This document shows, piece by piece, positions 1 through 6,052 of a stretch of DNA of 12,646 bases. Under the pieces are notes generated by a model. The model was given only the letters and a program-made list of their open reading frames with translations. It searched no databases and was not told the origin of the DNA. Numbering within the stretch: position 1 is the first letter of the stretch; every line of letters starts with the position of its first letter. The DNA is from Desulfuromonadaceae bacterium (GTDB taxonomy: Bacteria > Desulfobacterota > Desulfuromonadia > Geobacterales > Pseudopelobacteraceae): contig JAQUCQ010000054.1 of assembly GCA_028686145.1 (NCBI GenBank), positions 1 to 12,646 on the forward strand. Direction: 5' to 3'. The position numbers were made by a program, and so were the translations under genes.

Positions 1-293
1 GCACCCCAAATGGTGCCGATAAGCGCAGAGTTAGTGTGAAAAAGAATAATTCCATCGCGGTTAACCACAAAAAAGTAGGCAAGACCTTCTGTACTGTAGT
101 GCGCAAGTATCTCCGGGTCAGGATCTACGGTAGTAAGTGCTTCGATCGCTCTTGCAATTGAGAGCCCCTCGCCGCGCAAACTATCTGCTGCCATCTGTGG
201 TGCAATTCTATAAGCACTCCACGAAAACCAGCCGACCAGAATGGTGAAGCAAATTGGAATAACAATGAAAAATTTCTCTGATTTCAGTTTCAT
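1..293 (-). CDS. Membrane sensor protein, N-terminal part (Cache/PDC-like), runs off the left edge
   Basis: The first 97 codons are visible, starting at ATG 293. After a short basic start (MKLKSEK) there is one hydrophobic segment at about residues 8-27, fitting a signal anchor. A soluble region follows, which would face the periplasm and contains YFFVVNRDGIILFHTN and then ALIG. This pattern is typical of the extracytoplasmic Cache/PDC or PAS-like domains of bacterial sensor kinases, chemoreceptors and diguanylate cyclases. The output domain is off the window, so which of these it is cannot be decided. The start is chosen because the membrane segment follows it directly. No convincing Shine-Dalgarno site precedes it; instead a 7-bp inverted repeat at 302-322 ends nine bases upstream. 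The ligand is unknown. The gene lies downstream of the methyltransferase operon but is separated from it by 315 bases. Confidence 0.75.
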   Translation of the reverse strand, partial: MKLKSEKFFIVIPICFTILVGWFSWSAYRIAPQMAADSLRGEGLSIARAIEALTTVDPDPEILAHYSTEGLAYFFVVNRDGIILFHTNSALIGTIWG

Positions 294-608
294 AATATAT
301 TTGTGGTGGTATATGCACCACAGCCGTCGGGGTGGGTGGTGAAAAGAAAGGTAGTTGATGCAGACATGTTTCTGTCTGATGATTGTATGTGAGCTTGTGT
401 GGAGTTGTTTTCGAGACTGAGTGACGATGCCAAACTACGTAAGTACACAAATCTGACACATTTCATAGCGCAGGCTGGATTCATGTTTAAGCGTCCCCTT
501 GATACTGTTCTGTAGCAGTTGTGATGAATAGCCAACGACCAGCATCGGTATCTGGGTGCTCCTTGAAATAGTTAGTCTGTGTGCTGCAGAGTTTGGGGGC
601 AGAGACGA
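294..608. other. 315-base stretch without a credible gene
   Basis: This stretch separates the methyltransferase stop from the membrane sensor start. Open frames here give low-complexity peptides without family features. No clear intrinsic terminator and no good sigma-70 or sigma-54 promoter was found, although a promoter for the sensor gene is expected. Visible structures are the inverted repeat at 302-322 and an 18-base stretch at 508-525 that matches 666-683, inside the methyltransferase gene, at 16 of 18 positions. A 41-codon frame (487-612, minus, TTG start) includes the same ITTAT residues as the methyltransferase tail; it is not called as a gene. Confidence 0.6.
302..322 (-). promoter_or_regulatory. 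Inverted repeat directly upstream of the sensor gene start
   Basis: TGTGGTG at 302-308 and CACCACA at 316-322 are perfect reverse complements with a 7-base spacer. The repeat ends nine bases before the ATG at 293, where a ribosome binding site would be expected and none is clear. It could be an operator for a dimeric regulator or an RNA hairpin that limits translation. The structure is seen directly; the function is inferred. Confidence 0.4.
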
Positions 609-1223
609 TCAAATTGATTGAGCCGTTGCCAAGAGCACAGGGAAGCTCTGATTATTCTTGACAACTTTTGTGGCAGTTGTGATTGCAATCGAGGAAAACT
701 CGGCCTCTGCGAGCATAGCAGAGAGCTCTTCGCTGCTGAAACCATGGTGGAAGACGCCGGTTGGATCTTCATGAAAGCGTCCCCCCTCCGATTCCAGGTC
801 GGCAAGGGCAATCCATCCGCCTGGGTGCAGCAGCGTTTTGAGCGACCGGAGCAGCGGCACGATCTCCGCAATGTGATGCAGTGTCATGGCGCTGGTGATG
901 AGGTGATATCTTCCGGTTGGCAGGTCACCATTTTCCAGGTTGCACAGTTCCGCACGCACGTTTGAAAATCCACCATCGTGTATTTTTGCCTCAAGGCGGT
1001 TGATCATTCCTGATGAGCTGTCTGTTCCGGTCACGCTCTGGAGGTTTGGCGCCAGCTGCAATGTTACAAGGCCTGTTCCGCAGCCGAAATCAAGGGCATC
1101 CCACTCCGTCGAGAGTGGAATGGTGGCTATTATTGCATCTGCAATCTCGCTTGCCAGTTTGACCCGGCGCGGTTCTTCGTCCCACTTTGCCGCCGCAGCG
1201 TTAAAATCTCTCAGTTGTGTCAT
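609..1223 (-). CDS. Class I SAM-dependent methyltransferase
   Basis: This 204-residue protein has a Rossmann-type methyltransferase fold. Motif I is LDFGCGTGL (residues 44-52), the glycine-rich loop that binds S-adenosylmethionine. TGTD (65-68) supplies the acidic residue for the ribose, and MTLHHI (113-118) is the motif IV region seen in ubiquinone/menaquinone-type small-molecule methyltransferases. The end of the family pattern, GFSSEELSAMLAEAEF, is also present. The substrate cannot be predicted. The ATG at 1223 is preferred because CAGGAG lies five bases upstream; a longer in-frame version from 1397 would overlap the J-domain gene by about 90 bases and adds residues with no family match. 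It is the last gene of a small unit with the J-domain and rhodanese genes. It is likely cytoplasmic. Confidence 0.85.
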   Translation of the reverse strand: MTQLRDFNAAAAKWDEEPRRVKLASEIADAIIATIPLSTEWDALDFGCGTGLVTLQLAPNLQSVTGTDSSSGMINRLEAKIHDGGFSNVRAELCNLENGDLPTGRYHLITSAMTLHHIAEIVPLLRSLKTLLHPGGWIALADLESEGGRFHEDPTGVFHHGFSSEELSAMLAEAEFSSIAITTATKVVKNNQSFPVLLATAQSI

Positions 1224-1282
1224 CTTGGCTCCTGTTAAATTATATATGGGGGGCGCATCATGTACCGCGTCCTCTGGAAACG

Positions 1283-1298
1283 GACGGGATCTCCCGTC
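1283..1298 (-). other. Short GC-rich hairpin between the J-domain and methyltransferase genes
   Basis: GACGGG (1283-1288) pairs perfectly with CCCGTC (1293-1298) around a four-base loop in the 82-base gap. No U-run follows on the minus strand, so it is not a normal intrinsic terminator. It could stabilise or space the transcript between the two genes. Confidence 0.35.
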
Positions 1299-1305
1299 GC
1301 TCATG

Positions 1306-1611
1306 TCAGCGATGCTGTCCGCGATCTCCGCCCCAGTGTGGATTGTCCATAAACTGGAGTCGCATGCGCTCTTCGGGGTTCTGAGCGTAAAACTCATCTT
1401 CTGAAAATGAAAAGCGGTACGATTCCAAGTAGTTGCTTAAAATACGGAAAGCGGCATTGATCAGCTTGATCTTCTCGCCATCGGTATCATTCCCGGAGTC
1501 CGGGTGGAACCTTTTCACCAGTTCGCGATGCCGACTTTTGATCTGCTTCATGGTTACCAGGTTGTTAAGCCCCAAGATTTCCAAAGATTTTTGCAGTTCC
1601 TGAAATGTCAT
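1306..1611 (-). CDS. Small J-domain (DnaJ-like) protein
   Basis: This 101-residue protein is almost wholly a J domain. It begins with a helix leading to LGL (13-15), and the diagnostic HPD tripeptide lies at residues 36-38 within KRFHPDSGND. The following helix, KIKLINAAFRILSNYL, matches helix III of J domains. J domains stimulate the ATPase of Hsp70 (DnaK) chaperones through the HPD loop. The Gly/Phe, zinc-finger and substrate-binding regions of full DnaJ are absent, so this is a type III co-chaperone whose target is not apparent. The last 35 residues (FYAQNPEERMRLQF region) are polar and unassigned. The ATG at 1611 has AAGGA about nine bases upstream. It sits 30 bases after the rhodanese stop, which suggests one transcript. 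Confidence 0.85.
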   Translation of the reverse strand: MTFQELQKSLEILGLNNLVTMKQIKSRHRELVKRFHPDSGNDTDGEKIKLINAAFRILSNYLESYRFSFSEDEFYAQNPEERMRLQFMDNPHWGGDRGQHR

Positions 1612-1641
1612 GATTCCGCATCCTTCGATGTAGCTGTTGGC

Positions 1642-1950
1642 TTATTTATCTGTCTTCAACCCGGCTCTGCGCCATCCCGACATATGTCCGTCAAGGAGTG
1701 ACGTGTTCCGGTAGCCGTACAGTCCTAAAAGCCCCTGTGCCATCTGGGCCCGCGGGCCGTGTTCACAGGTTACCACCAGTTCGGTGTTTTTGTCTTTCGG
1801 CAAGTTTGCCGTTTTTAGCAGAATCGTCCACGACGGAGCGTGGATCGCACCAGGTATGTGGCCGCTTTTGAATTCATAGCCGCTCCGTACGTCTACAACG
1901 GTCGGCGGGTTTTTTGCTTTTATACGCTGAACTAATTCCTTGGCTTGCAC
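1642..1950 (-). CDS. Single-domain rhodanese-like sulfurtransferase
   Basis: This 102-residue protein is a stand-alone rhodanese homology domain. VVDVRSGYEFKSGHIPGA (18-35) is the typical first signature, with the D-x-R and G-H-I-P-G-A elements. The active-site loop is CEHGPR (62-67), so the persulfide-carrying cysteine is C62. The C-terminal LLDGHMSGWRRAGL matches the family ending L-x-G-G-x-x-x-W-x-x-x-G, with H in place of the second G. Such proteins move sulfane sulfur in the cytoplasm, for example onto cyanide, thiols or carrier proteins; the real partner is unknown. The start is a GTG at 1950 with GGGAG eight bases upstream. It is the first gene of the rhodanese, J-domain and methyltransferase unit, downstream of a candidate promoter at 1983-2012. 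Confidence 0.88.
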   Translation of the reverse strand: MQAKELVQRIKAKNPPTVVDVRSGYEFKSGHIPGAIHAPSWTILLKTANLPKDKNTELVVTCEHGPRAQMAQGLLGLYGYRNTSLLDGHMSGWRRAGLKTDK

Positions 1951-1982
1951 GGTAATCGCTCCCTTAATAGAATCAGGTTAAG

Positions 1983-2012
1983 ATTATACTCGATAGAATA
2001 CCATATGCACAA
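1983..2012 (-). promoter_or_regulatory. Candidate sigma-70 promoter for the rhodanese operon
   Basis: On the minus strand a perfect TATAAT (1988-1983) is preceded after 18 bases by TTGTGC (2012-2007), a weak -35 with three of six matches. Transcription would begin near 1976, leaving a leader of about 25 bases before the GTG at 1950. A perfect TTGACA also occurs at 2038-2033 but has only a poor -10 (TATTTG) at 17 bases. Two direct copies of ATATGCA (2003-2009 and 2026-2032) lie around the -35 and could be regulator sites. Confidence 0.5.
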
Positions 2013-2051
2013 ATACAATCCGATAATATGCATGTCAATATAAATGTAGAA

Positions 2052-2083
2052 AGACCTCCGAAGTGTTTACGTTTCGGAGGTCT
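2052..2083 (-). terminator. Intrinsic terminator after rhlE
   Basis: AGACCTCCGAA (2052-2062) and TTCGGAGGTCT (2073-2083) form a perfect 11-bp stem with a 10-base loop, 40 bases after the rhlE stop. On the minus strand the stem runs into TTTCTACATTT, a broken U-tract, so termination may be only moderately efficient. On the plus strand no U-run follows. Confidence 0.75.
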
Positions 2084-2123
2084 CATTGTCACGACGCATG
2101 CAATGTGGGGTCAGGATTCTCCG

Positions 2124-3464
2124 CTATTTTCCGCGGCGCGAGCTGTTAAATACAGTTTTTGGTGCTCCCCCTGCTGCTCCCGGTCGCATTTGCTGCGGAC
2201 GGCCAGCGGGTTTGCTGCCGGGATGCTCACTCTTAAACGGATTGATTGAACCGCCCGGACTTTTTTTGGCCTCGGCAGGTTTACGGGATGGCCGCGGCTC
2301 GCGCGGCGGGCGGGCAAATTCGGCGTCTTTTTTCGGGGCGGGGATGGTGTAGTCGAAACCTTCCACCGTGCGCCGTTCCAGCGGAGTACCCAGTTTTTTC
2401 TCGATCGTCCGCACCATGATCGTGTCCTCGCTGCACACCATGGTAAAGGCATCGCCGCTTTTGGCGGCCCGGCCGGTACGCCCGATGCGGTGAACATACG
2501 CTTCCGGTGTATCCGGAATATCGTAATTGATCACATGCGATATCTGCGATACATCGATGCCGCGAGCGGCAATGTCGGTTGCTACCAGAATCTGGTAGGT
2601 GCCGTCACGAAACCCGTCCAGTGCCGCCTGGCGGCGATTCTGTGACAGATTCCCCTGCAGTGAGGCGGCCTTGTAGCCTGCTTTCTCCAGTTGCTCGCCG
2701 AGACGCTTGGCGCGGTGTTTGGTGCGGGTAAAGATCAGCACCGAATCGGTATCGGTATGCTTCAGCAGCTCCAGCAACAGCGCTGTTTTAAGGTGTTGTT
2801 CCACCGGGTACAGGGCATGGGAAACGGTGACCGGAGGAGCGGTATTGCCAACCTGAACGGTGACCGGGTTGCTCAGGATATCGTGGGCAAGTTTGTTGAT
2901 GCTGGGCGGCATGGTTGCCGAAAAGAGCAGGGTCTGCCGTTTGGCGGGAATGTGGCCGAGAATCCGCCGGATATCGGGGAGAAATCCCATGTCAAACATC
3001 TGGTCAGCTTCGTCCAGCACCAGCACCTCAAGGTGTGAGAGATCAATGGTTCCCTGGCTGATGTGGTCGAGCAGGCGGCCCGGGCAGGCCACCACAATTT
3101 CGACGCCGTTTCTGAGGGCATGAATTTGCGGGTTGACGTTGACCCCGCCGTAAACGGTAACACTCTTAAGCCGGGTCTGTTTCCCCAGCGTTACGAATGA
3201 TTCATGAATCTGCTCTGCCAGTTCGCGGGTAGGAGCTACGACCAAGGCACGGACACGACCGCGCGTCCCTTCCATCAGGCGATTCAGTACCGGTAGTGCG
3301 AAGGCCGCGGTCTTGCCGGTTCCGGTCTGGGCCAGGCCCATGACGTCGCGTCCCTCCATAACCGTTGGTATGGCCTGTTGCTGGATGGGGGTCGGTGTGA
3401 CATACCCGGCCTCCTTGATACTTGCTGCAATTACGGGATGAAAATTAAACTCTTGAAACTCCAT
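2124..3464 (-). CDS. rhlE: DEAD-box ATP-dependent RNA helicase, RhlE type
   Basis: This 446-residue protein has all the main DEAD-box motifs in order. The Q motif region is TPTPIQQQAIP (23-33) and motif I is AQTGTGKT (45-52). Motif Ia is PTRELAEQI, motif II is DEAD (151-154) and motif III is SAT (182-184). Motif V is ARGID (300-304) and motif VI is HRIGRTGR (325-332). From about residue 376 a disordered, basic, Pro/Lys/Arg-rich tail follows, as is usual in RhlE-like enzymes, where it binds RNA. The family unwinds short RNA duplexes in ribosome assembly and mRNA decay and often matters in the cold. Motif Ib reads CPGR rather than the usual TPGR. The ATG at 3464 has AAGGAG four bases upstream. 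It has its own promoter and a hairpin-rich leader. RhlE is preferred over DeaD/SrmB on length and tail; the subgroup is not certain. Confidence 0.9.
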   Translation of the reverse strand: MEFQEFNFHPVIAASIKEAGYVTPTPIQQQAIPTVMEGRDVMGLAQTGTGKTAAFALPVLNRLMEGTRGRVRALVVAPTRELAEQIHESFVTLGKQTRLKSVTVYGGVNVNPQIHALRNGVEIVVACPGRLLDHISQGTIDLSHLEVLVLDEADQMFDMGFLPDIRRILGHIPAKRQTLLFSATMPPSINKLAHDILSNPVTVQVGNTAPPVTVSHALYPVEQHLKTALLLELLKHTDTDSVLIFTRTKHRAKRLGEQLEKAGYKAASLQGNLSQNRRQAALDGFRDGTYQILVATDIAARGIDVSQISHVINYDIPDTPEAYVHRIGRTGRAAKSGDAFTMVCSEDTIMVRTIEKKLGTPLERRTVEGFDYTIPAPKKDAEFARPPREPRPSRKPAEAKKSPGGSINPFKSEHPGSKPAGRPQQMRPGAAGGAPKTVFNSSRRGK

Positions 3465-3481
3465 GATACTCCTTCTTTCTG

Positions 3482-3542
3482 GTTGTACGAAAAAAGCCCC
3501 GGAATTTTCCGGGGCTTGCGATGATGTGCTATCCGGTACAAC
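3482..3542 (-). repeat. Outer inverted repeat enclosing the terminator hairpin in the rhlE leader
   Basis: GTTGTAC (3482-3488) and GTACAAC (3536-3542) are perfect 7-base reverse complements that flank the 24-base terminator hairpin. In RNA from the rhlE promoter both arms would be transcribed, so a long-range stem could close over the hairpin and place it at a junction. The pairing is seen directly; any role in control is inferred. Confidence 0.45.
3490..3517 (-). terminator. Strong intrinsic terminator between the desaturase-like gene and rhlE
   Basis: AAGCCCCGGAA (3494-3504) and TTCCGGGGCTT (3507-3517) are perfect reverse complements. On the minus strand the GC-rich stem runs straight into TTTTTT, the classic Rho-independent form. 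It should end transcripts coming from pilT, moaC and the desaturase-like gene. Because the likely rhlE promoter lies upstream of it (3558-3587), it would also sit in the rhlE leader. Confidence 0.85.
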
Positions 3543-3557
3543 AATTGTAGTGGTCCT

Positions 3558-3587
3558 ACCATACCAGTTTTAGCGGAACTGTGTCAA
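3558..3587 (-). promoter_or_regulatory. Candidate sigma-70 promoter for rhlE
   Basis: On the minus strand a perfect TTGACA (3587-3582) is followed after 18 bases by TATGGT (3563-3558), four of six matches to the -10 consensus. It begins nine bases past the desaturase-like stop codon. The predicted start near 3551 would give a leader of about 87 bases that contains the terminator hairpin. Confidence 0.55.
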
Positions 3588-3595
3588 GCAGGCAA

Positions 3596-4384
3596 TTATA
3601 AAGGAGTAAACGGTTGGAGCAGCAGACGGAGCAAGGTAAGCCGCTGCGGATCGCGGTACTCCGTGAGACCGATGGTCATCTCCAGATGCCCTTTTTCGGG
3701 CTGGGAACGGTAGGTACCACAGAGCCGATCCCACCAGGGGAAATTGAAACCGAAATTACTGTTGGTCTCGCGTACTATCGACGAATGATGAACGCGGTGC
3801 ATGTCCGGAGTCACAAGAAACAGACGCAGCAGGCGGTCAAAGGCCACAGGGAGCTTGATATTGCCATGGTTGAACATGGCACACGCATTCAGAACCACTT
3901 CGAAGGCCAGTACCGCCTGTGCCGGTGCCCCCAGGATAATCACCGCCGCCAGTTTGATCAACATCGAGATAATGATTTCCAGTGGATGAAAGCGGTTGCC
4001 GCTCGTAACATCCAGATCCAGATCGGTGTGGTGCATGCGGTGTAAACGCCATAAGATCGGCGTATAGTGAAACAGGACATGCTGAAGATAAATGATGAAA
4101 TCGAGAAGGAGGAAACTGAGAAGTGCCCTGGGCCAGAACGCAAATGAAATGACGTTGAATAGTCCCCATCCCTGCGTCTCGGCCATGTATGCAACCGCCA
4201 CCGGGAGGAGCGGAAACAGGAGTCTGACAGCAGTGGTATCGATAACAACCAGAGTGAGATTGATAAACCAGCGCCTTCTCTTGCTATCCACCAGGGGACG
4301 GCGGGGCGAAATGATCTCGCCGAGAGCTACCAGTAGAAGGACACTTGCAAAAACGGAGAGTCGTATGGTCTGTTCAAGCTGCAT
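3596..4384 (-). CDS. Fatty acid hydroxylase / sterol desaturase family membrane protein
   Basis: This 262-residue protein belongs to the di-iron membrane oxygenase superfamily. The histidine clusters expected to hold two iron atoms are HVLFH (102-106), HRMHH (115-119) and HRVHH (196-200), with HPLE (133-136) between them. Hydrophobic segments lie at about 10-25, 40-65, 75-105 and 138-165, placing it in the inner membrane with the metal site toward the cytoplasm. The family uses oxygen and electrons to hydroxylate or desaturate lipids; the substrate cannot be deduced, and sterols are not implied. It starts 12 bases after the moaC stop, with only a weak AGGG-type ribosome site, so translation is probably coupled to moaC. 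It ends just before the rhlE promoter and terminator. Confidence 0.85.
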   Translation of the reverse strand: MQLEQTIRLSVFASVLLLVALGEIISPRRPLVDSKRRRWFINLTLVVIDTTAVRLLFPLLPVAVAYMAETQGWGLFNVISFAFWPRALLSFLLLDFIIYLQHVLFHYTPILWRLHRMHHTDLDLDVTSGNRFHPLEIIISMLIKLAAVIILGAPAQAVLAFEVVLNACAMFNHGNIKLPVAFDRLLRLFLVTPDMHRVHHSSIVRETNSNFGFNFPWWDRLCGTYRSQPEKGHLEMTIGLTEYRDPQRLTLLRLLLQPFTPL

Positions 4385-4396
4385 CCGGAGACCCTA

Positions 4397-4885
4397 TCAC
4401 GTGATACTGCCGGTGCAACGCTGATAGACGCCGCTTTTGCCGCCTTCCTTGAACAGCAGCCTGATCTCGCCGATCGTAATTGATTTATCACTGCCCTTGC
4501 ACATGTCATAGATCGTCAGAGCCGCGATGCTGGCCCCGGTCATCGCCTCCATCTCTACTCCGGTTCGCTCATATGCCCGTACGGTGCAACGGACTGTGAT
4601 CAGGCCAAATGATTCATCAATGGCAAAATCGACGCTGACGTTATGGATGGCCAGCGGATGGGAAAGCGGGATCAGCTCGGATGTCCGTTTGACAGCCATG
4701 ATGCCGGCCAGGCGGGCAACGCCCAGCACGTCCCCCTTGGCTACACTGCCAGCCCTGATGGCCGTCAACAGTTCCGGGGAGAGGCGCACATCAGCGGCCG
4801 CAATGGCGGTCCGCATGGTCGGCTGCTTGGCGCTGACATCGACCATGATTGCGTGGCCGCTTTCGTCAAAATGATTGAAGTTCAC
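4397..4885 (-). CDS. moaC: Cyclic pyranopterin monophosphate synthase MoaC
   Basis: MoaC acts after MoaA in the first stage of molybdenum cofactor synthesis, turning the cyclic GTP-derived intermediate into cyclic pyranopterin monophosphate in the cytoplasm. The protein has 162 residues, the usual length. The conserved positions are present: K50 in KGDVLG, H76 in PLSHPL, E111 and E113 in GVEMEAMTG, and D127 and K130 in YDMCK; these match the known active-site residues of the E. coli enzyme, offset by one. The GTG at 4885 is chosen because AGGAG lies seven bases upstream and the protein then begins MNFNHFDESG, like other MoaC proteins. A GTG at 4903, overlapping the pilT stop as GTGA, is the alternative. 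Either way it is tightly packed behind pilT. Partner genes moaA, moaD and moaE are not in the window. Confidence 0.93.
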   Translation of the reverse strand: MNFNHFDESGHAIMVDVSAKQPTMRTAIAAADVRLSPELLTAIRAGSVAKGDVLGVARLAGIMAVKRTSELIPLSHPLAIHNVSVDFAIDESFGLITVRCTVRAYERTGVEMEAMTGASIAALTIYDMCKGSDKSITIGEIRLLFKEGGKSGVYQRCTGSIT

Positions 4886-4899
4886 GCAAGATCTCCTCG

Positions 4900-5961
4900 T
4901 CACGCCGGAGTCAGATACTGTTCAAACTGTTTCTTATCGACCGCACAGCGATACGCTTCTTCCGGATTAACTTTCTTCGTTTTCAGCAGGTCAAGCAGGT
5001 GTTGATCCATCAGTTGCATGCCGTCCTTTTTGGCGGTCTGCATGATGGAAGGGATCTGGAATGTTTTCCCCTCGCGGATGAGATTGGCGATGGCGGGGGT
5101 GCCGAGCATGATTTCCAGGGCCGGAACGCGTCCGGTGCCGTCAGCCGTTTTTAAAAGCTGCTGGCAGATAACCCCTTTTAACGACTCGGACAGCATGGCG
5201 CGGACCTGCTCCTGCTGATCGGTCGGGAATACGTCGATAATACGGTCGACTGTTTTGGCAGCGGTGCTGGTGTGCAGGGTGCCGAAAACCAGATGCCCGG
5301 TTTCGGCTGCGCTCATCGCAAGCTGAATGGTAATCAAATCGCGCATTTCACCCACTAAAATGACATCCGGATCCTCGCGAAGGGCTGCCCGCAGGGCCGA
5401 AGCAAAGCTTTCCGTATGCTCGCCGATCTGGCGCTGATTCATGAGTGACAGCTTGTTCTCATGAATGAATTCAAGCGGGTCTTCAAAGGTCAGGATATGC
5501 TCCTTGCGGGTGGAGTTGATCAGGTCGATCATGCCGGCGAGCGTCGTCGATTTGCCGGATCCAGTCGGTCCGGTCACCAGCACCATTCCTTTCTTGAAGT
5601 TGGTCATGCGCCGCACGCCTTCAGGCAGCCCCAGTTCGTCAGCCGTAAGTATTTTTGTCGGGATGATGCGGAATACGGCGGCAATCCCGCGGTATTGCAT
5701 CATGATATTGCCGCGGAAACGAGCCAGACCGGGGACTTCATAGGCAAAATCGAGATCCTTGACTTCCTCGAAGTGAGCCTTCTGCTTTTCGCTGAGAATC
5801 TCGAACAGGATCGCTTTCAGCTCATCATGTCCCAATGACTTGAAATTAAGGCGGACCATCTCTCCCCGCTGTCGGAAAATTGGCGGATTACCGCTGGAAA
5901 GATGCAGGTCGGACGCTCCCTGTTCCTTCATCATATTAAAAAGTGCATCGATGCGTGCCAT
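4900..5961 (-). CDS. pilT: Type IV pilus retraction ATPase PilT
   Basis: PilT is a hexameric cytoplasmic ATPase that drives pilus retraction and twitching. This copy has 353 residues, close to the family norm. Motifs in order are Walker A GPTGSGKST (131-139), the Asp box around TFEDPLEF (158-165), Walker B DVILVGEMRD (199-208, with E205 as the likely catalytic residue), and the His box GTLHT (227-231). The retraction-linked motif, normally AIRNLIRE, reads AIANLIRE (290-297). Except for that substitution the ATPase looks complete. The ATG at 5961 follows a strong GAGGAGG site. Its neighbours are the degenerate GspE-like gene 91 bases upstream and moaC directly downstream. Genomes of this group usually carry several PilT paralogues, so this may not be the main retraction motor. 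Confidence 0.93.
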   Translation of the reverse strand: MARIDALFNMMKEQGASDLHLSSGNPPIFRQRGEMVRLNFKSLGHDELKAILFEILSEKQKAHFEEVKDLDFAYEVPGLARFRGNIMMQYRGIAAVFRIIPTKILTADELGLPEGVRRMTNFKKGMVLVTGPTGSGKSTTLAGMIDLINSTRKEHILTFEDPLEFIHENKLSLMNQRQIGEHTESFASALRAALREDPDVILVGEMRDLITIQLAMSAAETGHLVFGTLHTSTAAKTVDRIIDVFPTDQQEQVRAMLSESLKGVICQQLLKTADGTGRVPALEIMLGTPAIANLIREGKTFQIPSIMQTAKKDGMQLMDQHLLDLLKTKKVNPEEAYRCAVDKKQFEQYLTPA

Positions 5962-6052
5962 AAAGTCCTCCTCTATTAACCCGAGCGAACAGGATATGTA
6001 CGCTCACGAAACTATTTCAGTAAAAACGAATCAGTAATCGATTTCCATCGTA

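Noticed and set aside
227..262. Possible sigma-54 promoter-like TGGC...TTGC near the start of the sensor gene
   Set aside because: The GG-to-GC spacing is three bases too long and the site lies inside the coding region.
487..612. Short 41-codon open frame after the methyltransferase
   Set aside because: It needs a TTG start overlapping the methyltransferase stop, has no ribosome site and no recognised family; kept only as a low-interest repeat observation.
1224..1397. N-terminal extension of the methyltransferase from an ATG at 1397
   Set aside because: It overlaps the J-domain gene by about 90 bases in another frame and adds residues without family match; the ATG at 1223 has a good CAGGAG ribosome site.
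2033..2038. Perfect TTGACA as the -35 of the rhodanese operon
   Set aside because: The matching -10 (TATTTG) is poor; the perfect TATAAT at 1983-1988 is preferred, though both could be used.
2691..3038. 115-codon open frame on the plus strand inside rhlE
   Set aside because: It is antisense to conserved DEAD-box motifs with no ribosome site or family match.
4886..4903. GTG at 4903 as moaC start
   Set aside because: It overlaps the pilT stop as GTGA, which is possible, but the GTG at 4885 has AGGAG at seven bases and gives a normal MoaC N-terminus.
5983..6005. Hairpin GAGCG/CGCTC upstream of pilT
   Set aside because: Five pairs with a 13-base loop and no U-run; too weak for a terminator. 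No good promoter was seen in this 91-base gap.
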